Origin: DASXRA01 sp036506155 | GTDB taxonomy: Bacteria > Actinomycetota > Actinomycetes > Mycobacteriales > Jatrophihabitantaceae | Assembly (NCBI GenBank): GCA_036506155.1 | Contig: DASXSF010000148.1 | Coordinates: 124,001 to 188,000, forward strand | Reading direction: 5' to 3' | DNA length: 64,000 bases | Part shown: piece after piece, positions 24,733-32,153 of the stretch | Layout: every line of letters starts with the position of its first letter | How positions within the stretch are numbered: the stretch's first letter is position 1 | The notes under the pieces: generated by a model | The model's database searches: none | What the model was told of the DNA's origin: nothing | The model's input: only the letters and a program-made list of their open reading frames with translations | Program-made: the position numbers and the translations under genes

Positions 24733-25941
24733 GTGCTGCGCAACCGGCACGTGGCTGGACTCCTCCTAGGAGATCTGCTCGCCAATATCGGCACCGGCGT
24801 GATCATCGTGGCAATGCCGGTGCAGACCCTCTCGATTCACGGGAGCGTGCCGAAGCCCATCGCCATCGGGCTGGTCGAGGCGGCGCCGTTCGTCTTGTCC
24901 ACCGTCCTTGCGCTGTCCATCGGATTGGGACACGTGACGGTGCCGCCGCGAACGCTGCTGATCGCCGATTGCGTGCTGCGATCGCTGACCTTCGCGACGC
25001 TAGGCGTGCTGGCCATCACCGATGAGCTCACGCTGCAGGTGCTGATCACCGGTCTTCTCTTCGGTGCGACGTTCCGGATGGCCGGGTCGAGCAGCAGGCG
25101 CCTGCTGGCGACGTCGATGGCGGGCGAGACGGGCCGGTTCGCTGCCAACGGCTTGTTGGGGCTCAACGCCACCTTCGCGCTCTACATCGTGGGCCCGGTT
25201 CTGGGCGGCCTGCTCGTCGCCACGGCAAGCGCAGGGGTCGCGCTCCTGCTCGATGCGTGCGGCGCATTGATCCTGTTGACTGCCGTCCGGATATGCGTCC
25301 CACGAGCCGTCACTGAGCGTGACGCGCCCCGCGGTCCGATGGTGCGGGAATCGGGCTGGCGCATCCTGCGACGCCGTCCGGTCGTGGCCCGTCTGCTCGT
25401 GGTCGGGTTCTTCTTCAACTTCTTCTACATGCCGATCGAAATTGCGCTTCCGCTGTACGTCCGAGTGACGCTGGGCGCCGACGCGTCTGCGTTGGGCCTG
25501 ATGTGGGGCGCGTTGGGGGTCGGTGCGTTCGTCGGCGCTGCTCTGGTGAGTCAGCTGCGGAACCTTCCGCAGCGGCACGTTCTGATCGCAATCATCGGCC
25601 TCTGGGCGCTGTGCCCGATCGTCGTTGGCTTCGTCAGCAATCTGATCGTCGCGATGGTCGTCTTCGGGTTGGGCGGCCTGGTGTGGGCACCGTTCACGCC
25701 CATCGCCTACAGCTTTCTGCAGGCAGGCCTGGAGCCTCACGAGGAACAGCAGGTCGTCACAGTGTGGACAACCGGCTCGATGGCGGCCGCCCCGCTCGGC
25801 CTCCTGGCCGGTGGCCCACTGATCCTGCTTGCTGGGACGTCCGGCGGGTTGGCGCTGTCCGGGGTGCTGACGTTGCTACTACTTCCGATCGCGGCGCTGG
25901 CTGTCCTGGACTGCACGCCCGCTTTGGTCAGCCCAGCCTGA
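24733..25941 (+). CDS. MFS transporter
   Basis: A 402-residue MFS protein with about twelve hydrophobic helices; the loop RKLxxx-like motif is weak. The N-terminus LRNRHVAGLLLGDLLANIGT matches the first helix of enterobactin-exporter-like MFS proteins. The GTG at 24733 is the first standard start, but coding-like sequence (AIAVNGSYRD) extends upstream to a CTG at 24691. That CTG lies 4 bp after AGGAGG and overlaps the previous stop as CTGA. Probably a drug or metabolite exporter. Confidence 0.82.
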   Translation: MLRNRHVAGLLLGDLLANIGTGVIIVAMPVQTLSIHGSVPKPIAIGLVEAAPFVLSTVLALSIGLGHVTVPPRTLLIADCVLRSLTFATLGVLAITDELTLQVLITGLLFGATFRMAGSSSRRLLATSMAGETGRFAANGLLGLNATFALYIVGPVLGGLLVATASAGVALLLDACGALILLTAVRICVPRAVTERDAPRGPMVRESGWRILRRRPVVARLLVVGFFFNFFYMPIEIALPLYVRVTLGADASALGLMWGALGVGAFVGAALVSQLRNLPQRHVLIAIIGLWALCPIVVGFVSNLIVAMVVFGLGGLVWAPFTPIAYSFLQAGLEPHEEQQVVTVWTTGSMAAAPLGLLAGGPLILLAGTSGGLALSGVLTLLLLPIAALAVLDCTPALVSPA

Positions 25942-25944
25942 CGG

Positions 25945-26193
25945 ATGGAGACTGTGGCGATGACGGCGGACGGCTGGCCACGTTATGTCAACCTAGGCCA
26001 GCGGCTTGCAACACTCTCACGCGGCGAGTGGGAACGGCTGAAGCTGGCGCACGCCCACTGCATCACCGAGCTCGGCTCTGGTGCCGGCTACGACGGCGGC
26101 CGTCTCGTCTTCGAGGGCACACCGGCAGAACTCGACGCCGCACGCGCGACACTTACCGGGAGCGACCCGCGGCCTATGTTGGAATGCCGATAA
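25945..26193 (+). pseudogene. UvrA-like ABC protein remnant
   Basis: An 82-residue frame that joins two conserved ends of UvrA-type ATPases. YVNLGQRLATLSRGEWERLKLA corresponds to the ABC signature region (LSGGE, here degraded to LSRGE). ELGSGAGYDGGRLVFEGTPA corresponds to the segment after the H-loop. Walker B and the intervening 60-75 residues are missing, and nothing of the first 700 residues is present. It is a vestige of an excinuclease-like or drug-resistance UvrA paralogue. It lies 3 bp after the MFS gene. Confidence 0.7.
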
Positions 26194-26273
26194 TCAACAT
26201 TATGTCAAGTGGTATCGCAGCCGCCGCCCCCCGGCCACCGATGACTAGACGCGTTCTGGCGCGTCACATATAG

Positions 26274-27281
26274 GTGGACGAGCCACTGCTTTCCGCGGCG
26301 CGAGCCGGTGACCAAGCCGCCTTCGCGCGACTGGCTGAGCCGTACCGGCATGAACTGCAGGTGCACTGCTACCGGATGCTCGGCTCTATCGAAGATGCCG
26401 AGGACGCCGTACAGGAAACTTACCTACGCGCCTGGGGGCGATTAGAGACGTTCGCCGGTCGTGCCCCGTTTCGGGCCTGGTTGTATGGCATCGCCACGCA
26501 CGCCTGCCTTGATGCGCTGCGCCGTAGGAAAGCCCGGGTGTGGCCGACAGACGTTGCCGAGCCGGCCGACCCGAACAACTATGCCCTCGCCACGGTGGAC
26601 CTGCCGTGGCTCTCGCCCTACCCCGATCGGCTCCTCGACGCGCCGGCGCCGACGGACGCCGAGCCCGAGGCCGTTGTCACGGCGAAGGAGACGATTGAGC
26701 TCGCGTTTCTCGCCGCGATCCAGCGCCTGCCATCGCGGCAGCGCGCAGTCTTGATCTTGCGTGATGTGCTGGACTGGTCGGCCAAAGACACCGGGACCGC
26801 ACTGGACATGAGCCAGGCGGCGGTCAACAGCGCCTTGCAGCGTGCGCACGCGACGCTGGGCGAGCACCTCTCCGCCGGCCGCGGCGAGTGGACATCGACC
26901 TCGGAGCCGACCGAGAAGACGTTGCTCCGGCGGCTGATCACGGCGTGGGAGCGCTCCGACACCGCGGCTCTGGTTGGGCTGCTGCGCGACGACGCGTGCC
27001 TGATCATGCCGCCGGGGCTGACGTGGTTCAGCGGCCGGGACGCGATCGAGATCTTCCTTCGCGATCATGTCTTCGGCGAGATGGGCGCTGCATGGCGATT
27101 GCTGCCCACCGCCGCGAACAGGCAGCCCGCATTCGCGCTCTACTGGCAGGAGCCCGGCGAACCCGTGTACCGCGCGTTCGCGATCTGTGTGCTTCGCGTC
27201 CGGAGCGGTGCGATCGCCGAGATCGCGCTGTTCCAGCAGCCGGAGCTGTTCGCGACCTTCGCGCTGCCAGCCGCGCTGTGA
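26274..27281 (+). CDS. ECF sigma factor with SnoaL-like C-terminus
   Basis: A 335-residue sigma factor. Region 2 spans about residues 8-80 (YRMLGSIEDAEDAVQETYLR). A linker has DLPWLSPYPDRLLDAPAP, typical of SigG-like ECFs. Region 4 spans about 145-195 (LPSRQRAVLILRDVLDWSAK). Residues 215-330 form a SnoaL-like domain of the kind thought to replace an anti-sigma factor in this group. The start is GTG 26274. The stop overlaps the next gene by one base. Confidence 0.9.
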   Translation: MDEPLLSAARAGDQAAFARLAEPYRHELQVHCYRMLGSIEDAEDAVQETYLRAWGRLETFAGRAPFRAWLYGIATHACLDALRRRKARVWPTDVAEPADPNNYALATVDLPWLSPYPDRLLDAPAPTDAEPEAVVTAKETIELAFLAAIQRLPSRQRAVLILRDVLDWSAKDTGTALDMSQAAVNSALQRAHATLGEHLSAGRGEWTSTSEPTEKTLLRRLITAWERSDTAALVGLLRDDACLIMPPGLTWFSGRDAIEIFLRDHVFGEMGAAWRLLPTAANRQPAFALYWQEPGEPVYRAFAICVLRVRSGAIAEIALFQQPELFATFALPAAL

Positions 27282-27568
27282 TGGACGACGCCGATCGGAT
27301 CTCGTTTCTCGGCACGCGATGCCCGGAGAACTTCCGGCTGTCCGTTGTGGTTTTGCAACCCCGCGATGCGATTGAGTGGCCGCCGGCCGACTGGCCAGAC
27401 GCGCTGATCGTCGTCGAGCGGGGGCAACTCGAAGTCGAGTTGCGAAGCGGTGCGCGCGCCTGGTTCCGCGAGGGCGCGCTGCTTGTGTTCGCCGGACTTC
27501 CCTTGCGGCGGCTGCGAAACCCCGGCCGCCTACCACTGGTGCTGAGCGCGTTGTCACGCCGGCGATGA
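27281..27568 (+). CDS. Small cupin-like protein
   Basis: A 95-residue protein whose ATG shares one base with the sigma factor stop (TGATG). It has a beta-rich pattern (LIVVERGQLEVELRSGARAW, FREGALLVFAGLPL) resembling a single cupin barrel, but no clear metal-binding His residues. Tight coupling suggests it works with the sigma factor, perhaps as a sensor or modulator; this is inference. Confidence 0.6.
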   Translation: MDDADRISFLGTRCPENFRLSVVVLQPRDAIEWPPADWPDALIVVERGQLEVELRSGARAWFREGALLVFAGLPLRRLRNPGRLPLVLSALSRRR

Positions 27569-27595
27569 ATGGCCGCGTCGCGGTGCGTCACACAA

Positions 27596-29095
27596 ATGAC
27601 CGCTATGCCGACGCAGACAAGGACCGCGATGACAACGACCCATCGATGGCGGGCATTTACGATACTTGCCGTCTCGTATTTCATGACGATCGTCGATCTG
27701 ACGATCGTGAATGTCGCCCTGCCGACCATCGGCCGTGACCTGCATTTCTCCGAGTCGGGCCTGCAGTGGGTGGTGACCGCCTACGGCCTGACGTTCGGCG
27801 GGCTGCTGCTACTGGGCGGCCGGGCCGCCGACCTGCTCGGCCGCCGCCGCATCTTCATGCTCGGACTCGCCGTCTTCACTGCAGCCTCGCTGGCGTGCGG
27901 ACTAGCCGGCACCGACGCGCTCTTGATCGTCATGCGCGGAGTGCAGGGCGCCGGCGCAGCGATCGTGCTGCCGGCGGCGCTGTCGATCGTGATGAACATG
28001 TTCGGCGAGGGCGCGGAGCGCAACAGGGCTCTCGGCCTGTGGGGCGGGATCGGCGCATCCGGCGCCACGGTCGGGCTGATCACAGGCGGCCTGCTCACCC
28101 GCTATATCGGCTGGGAGTACATCTTCTTCTTGAACGTCCCGATCGGCCTCGCGGCGCTGACGCTCGCGCCACGACTCGTGCCCGAGAGCCGGCTCGAGAC
28201 GGTGCGCCGTCGCTATGACCCGCTCGGCGCGCTTACCGTGACCGCTGCCTTGCTACTGCTCGTGTACGCCATCTCGACCGCACCGCAGGACGGCTGGGCC
28301 ACCGCGAAGACCATCGGATCGCTGGCCATGTCGGGTGCGCTGCTGGTCGCGTTCGTCCTCGTCGAGGCGCGCGTCGAGGCACCGCTGCTCCCCCTTCGCA
28401 TGCTGCGGATGCGGACTGTCGCCGGGGCGAACTCGGTCGGGTTCCTGCTCGGCGCCAGCTTCTTCGCGTTCGTGTTCGTGGGCACGCTCTACATGCAGCA
28501 GGTGCTGGGCTATTCGGCGCTGAAGACCGGGCTCGCGTGGTTGGCCGCGTCGCTGACTTCGGTGGCGCTCGCCGGGTTGTCGCAGTTGCTCGTCACCCGG
28601 ATCGGGCCGGCGCCGGTGCTGGTGGCAGGCATGGCGATGATCACGGGCGGGACCGCCTGGGCTACGCAGGTCGGCGTGCACGGACAATTCTGGGCCGATC
28701 TGGCCGGGCCGTTCTTCGTGGCCGGGGCGGGAACGGCGTTCGCGTTCATCCCGATCTCGATTGCCGGCTTGAGCGGCGTGGCCGCCCGGGACGCCGGCCT
28801 GGCATCCGGCTTGCTCAACACCGCGCAACAACTCGGGGGCGCGATCGGCGTCGCCGTCGCGTCGACGGTTGCGGCGAGCCACGCGAAGGCGCTGGCCGAG
28901 GCCGGCCGGTTGCCGAGCGCCGCGCTCACGGGCGGTTTCCAATGGGCGTTCTGGGTGTGCACCGCGATTGCCGCGGTGGGGGTGCCCGTCGCCCTGGTCG
29001 TCCCCCGCCGCATGCAGCAGCCGGAGCCGGTCGTGTTGTCTGCTGCGCCGCAGTCCCACGACACGGAAACCGCCCTGACCTGGAGGACATCATGA
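27596..29095 (+). CDS. DHA2-family MFS exporter (EmrB/QacA type)
   Basis: A 499-residue transporter with about fourteen hydrophobic helices. Motifs are FMTIVDLTIVNVALPTIGRD (motif D1), LGGRAADLLGRRRIFMLGL (motif A) and GVQGAGAAIVLPAALSIV. Likely a proton-driven drug or antibiotic exporter. Starts at 27605 and 27629 are also possible. It follows the sigma factor unit by 27 bp and overlaps the SDR gene by 4 bp, so the cluster probably forms one transcript. Confidence 0.9.
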   Translation: MTAMPTQTRTAMTTTHRWRAFTILAVSYFMTIVDLTIVNVALPTIGRDLHFSESGLQWVVTAYGLTFGGLLLLGGRAADLLGRRRIFMLGLAVFTAASLACGLAGTDALLIVMRGVQGAGAAIVLPAALSIVMNMFGEGAERNRALGLWGGIGASGATVGLITGGLLTRYIGWEYIFFLNVPIGLAALTLAPRLVPESRLETVRRRYDPLGALTVTAALLLLVYAISTAPQDGWATAKTIGSLAMSGALLVAFVLVEARVEAPLLPLRMLRMRTVAGANSVGFLLGASFFAFVFVGTLYMQQVLGYSALKTGLAWLAASLTSVALAGLSQLLVTRIGPAPVLVAGMAMITGGTAWATQVGVHGQFWADLAGPFFVAGAGTAFAFIPISIAGLSGVAARDAGLASGLLNTAQQLGGAIGVAVASTVAASHAKALAEAGRLPSAALTGGFQWAFWVCTAIAAVGVPVALVVPRRMQQPEPVVLSAAPQSHDTETALTWRTS

Positions 29096-29844
29096 GCAAC
29101 CTGACCGGAAAGACCACCGTCGTCGTGGGTGCAACTCGCGGCCTGGGGCGCGGAATCGCGACGGCATTCGCACAGGCAGGCGCCCCGGTCGTGGCGGTGG
29201 GCCGCACGGCGACGGCACCTGCCGAGGTGCAGGGCGACGCCGGCAGCATCGAGTACGAGGTCGCCGATGCGGCCGAGGCCACCGCAGCCGGCCGCCTTCT
29301 CGACCGGTACGAGCCACAGATCGTGATTCTCGTGGCCGGCGCCACCCCGTACATGCGCCGCCTGCAACACCAGACGTGGGAGACGTTCTCCGTCAACTGG
29401 AACACCGACGTCCGCGTCGGCTTCTACTGGCTGCGCGAGGCGCTGCTCAAGCCGCTGCGACCCGGCAGCCGGGTGGTCGTGCTCAGCAGCGGCGCCGCGG
29501 TGAACCCGAACGGCTCACCCCTCAGCGGTGGGTACGCCGGAGCCAAGGCGACCCAGCGATTCATCACCGGTTACGCCCAGGACGAAGCCAACCGTGCCGG
29601 CCTTGGCATCACGTTCACCGCGGTGCTGCCCCAGTTCGCGCCGCAGACCGGGGTCGGCCGGCCGGCGGTTCAGGCGTACGCCGCACGAGCTGGCCAGACC
29701 GTGGCGGATTTCCTCGGCGGGCAGCCGTACCAGCTGCTTAGTCCCGAGATCGCCGGCACCGCGCTGGTCGAGCTGGTGCAGTCCGATCCCGCCGGCCTCT
29801 CCCCCGCGTACCTGCTGAACGGCGCCGGTCTGCAACAACTGTGA
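29092..29844 (+). CDS. Short-chain dehydrogenase/reductase
   Basis: A 250-residue SDR. The N-terminal nucleotide-binding glycine motif is VVVGATRGLGRG. The catalytic Ser is in VVLSSGAAV, and the YxxxK pair is in GGYAGAKATQRF. The usual NNAG motif is replaced by VAGATPY. The ATG at 29092 overlaps the exporter stop (ATGA). A role in processing the exported compound is possible but not shown. Confidence 0.88.
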   Translation: MSNLTGKTTVVVGATRGLGRGIATAFAQAGAPVVAVGRTATAPAEVQGDAGSIEYEVADAAEATAAGRLLDRYEPQIVILVAGATPYMRRLQHQTWETFSVNWNTDVRVGFYWLREALLKPLRPGSRVVVLSSGAAVNPNGSPLSGGYAGAKATQRFITGYAQDEANRAGLGITFTAVLPQFAPQTGVGRPAVQAYAARAGQTVADFLGGQPYQLLSPEIAGTALVELVQSDPAGLSPAYLLNGAGLQQL

Positions 29845-29855
29845 TCCACCGCCGG

Positions 29856-29915
29856 GCGCCTCGCGCAAGCGCTCATTGCGGTGATCCTCGTGCGAGCGCT
29901 CATCGCGCGAGGCGC
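29856..29915. terminator. Inverted repeat between convergent genes
   Basis: GCGCCTCGCGC (29856-29866) and its exact complement GCGCGAGGCGC (29905-29915) flank 38 nt that contain two GAGCGCTCAT-like units. It spans the junction of the SDR gene and the convergent PLC-like gene and probably acts as a bidirectional terminator. Its GCGATGAGCGCTCGC core is shared with the dispersed repeat at 43300 and 50346. Confidence 0.55.
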
Positions 29916-32049
29916 TCGGCGTTGAGCGCGTCGACGGCACCGAGAGCGTCGCCGATCGTGGCGTAATCGACCGCGACGAAGTTGACGGCGTGGCCACGCT
30001 GCGCTTCGCACCGATGGACGCGGTCGAGCAGAAACTTTCGGGCGTTCACGGTTGCCGCGTCGAGGCGACTACCCGTCGACGTGGTGATGAAGTTGTTCAG
30101 TAGGAACAGCGGCTTGCCGACTCCTCCACGGAACGGTTCACACGTCAGCTGCGCGGGTGAGCTGGCGGAGAACGGGGTTTCCATGCCGTAGTTGTAGAAG
30201 TTGCGATACCAGGGTGCGGGCCCGTCGGCTTGCTCGGCGAAGACCACGAGACAGCGGCCGGAACGGACCATCTGCCCGAGCGTCGGCCACTCGGCCTGCG
30301 GATCGACGGGAGGTGTGAAGATCAACCGGCTCAGCCCGGCCGCTATGAATGCCTGCTCGGTCTGCTCGGGGGTGATTTCGTCCTGGATGATGAGTGTCAC
30401 GATCTCGCCGGGGTGCGCGTCGAGCCACGTCCGCAGCCGTTCCAGAGCGGGGACGAGCGGCGTGGCACCGGCGCGGCACACCGAATGACACAGCCACAGT
30501 CCGGGCCTGGGTGGGTTGAACATGTTGATCACCCGCGGCAGCTCCTGCTGCAGCTCAGGCGGCAAGTCGGACGCGCCCAGCCGCTCTTTGATGTCGGCAG
30601 GGCTCTCCCACTGGTAGGTGTCGATCTGCATCGCGCGGGCGCCCTGGTCGAGTTGGCTGATGATGTCGGGTCCTGCAACGGGCCGATGAACCGCGCGGCC
30701 GTCGTCGACATCGAGTTGTGCGTCGTCAGGTACGCGACCTGGTCGTAGCGCAGCGAGCACATCTGCACCGAGCCGAGGCAGCGTCGCGGTGACGCTACAG
30801 CGGGCACCAGGGCGATGCCGACGATGGTCGCGACGGCCACGCCACCTACCAGCAGCACCTCCCACGAAGCCACCTGTCGCAAAGGGGATCCGAAGACCAC
30901 CCACCGACGGCCGAGCCACGACCCGCCCATGACGAGCAGTCCGGCGAGCAGCGGTACGGCCGACACGAGCACACCGGTGCGAAACAGCGACGCCGCCCCG
31001 GCGTGCTGTAGGTCTTCGACCAGTGTGCGCAGCGACGGTGGCCAGCCGGACGGGGGCGCGGGAACCATCCGTCGCATGCGCCACCGCACGACCACCATGA
31101 CGATCAGGGCCAGCGCCCCGCCGCTCACCAGCGCCCGCCGGTACACGGGCGGTCCCACGATCCACCACAGGAACGCGAGTGCCGCGAGACCGAGCAGCAC
31201 CGCCACCAGCCGCACCGGTCCCAGCAACGCCGTGCTGAACGCCCGGACGGTCTTTATCTCAGCGAACTGGACATCCGCTGCCTCCAGATCGGGAACGATG
31301 TTCCACTGCAGGCCCCCGCTACGTTCGACCAGGTCGTGGTAGGCCGTTTGCACCTGGCCGGACAGCGCGTACGGGCCGACGGCGGCGAGCGCCGACGCGA
31401 GATCGCCCGTCTCGAGCGCCGCGGCCACCTCGGGTTGCACCCCGGCGCGCGATGCCGACGGCACGACGGTGAGCAATGCGTGCTCCGCCGTGCTGCGCTG
31501 CACCTCGTTCAGCCGCACGTCCGGCAGGGATGACGGGCGCTTGCCATGAGCCAGGTCGTCAACCGCCGACGTCAGCGACGACATGAACGCCCTGAAGTCC
31601 GGCACGTCACTCTGCTGCACCGCGGCTACCAGGTCGCCGAGGTAGTCCTGGACGCGCACCGTGAGGTTCGCCGCGATCGGCGTCAGGTCGACGCTGAGCG
31701 CCAGCTTTGCCGTGTCGCCGCGCAAATATCGCAGCGCCGAGTTGATCTGCTCGTTCACCAGCTGCCGCAACGTCGTTGGAGGAAGCACGACCTTTAGGTT
31801 GGCGAGCACCGCCTCCTGGGGTACCGGCAGGCCGGCCAGCAGGTCGCGGGTCACCGGCGATGACTTCGGATCGACCAGCACTTCGTCGTAGAGCCGGTCA
31901 TAGGCGCGCTGGCTGTCGAGCACCCGCTGGTAGTAGTCCGTCTCCAGGACGGTCCGCCGCGCCGTGGCCGCGACGGATAGCACGGCGACGCAGAGCACCG
32001 CCACGCAGGCGGCGGTGACGGCCAGCGCGATCCGCAGCCGCCGGTTCAT
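29900..32049 (-). pseudogene. PLC-X-like membrane protein, frameshifted
   Basis: Two frames together encode one protein. The first, from ATG 32049, has a signal-like helix, a large extracytoplasmic domain and further hydrophobic segments, and reaches YLTTHNSMSTTAARFIGPL, the start of a phosphatidylinositol-PLC-like domain. The second continues in another frame from about 30667 with IISQLDQGARAMQIDTYQWE, LWLCHSVC and EIVTLIIQDEITPEQ to the stop at 29900. One missing C near 30667 (plus strand) accounts for the shift. It could be a real mutation or a sequence error. GTG 32061 is an alternative start. Confidence 0.75.
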
Positions 32050-32153
32050 GCGGCTGGCCACCCGGCCACCGAGATCGCCGAGCGCGGCCGGCCGATCACA
32101 GGCGTACGGCGCCGATCACGAAACGCCCCCCGATGTGCTCCACATACCGGAGG

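Noticed and set aside
30655..30690. Programmed ribosomal frameshift in the PLC-like gene
   Set aside because: No slippery heptamer or downstream pseudoknot seen; a single missing base explains the shift.
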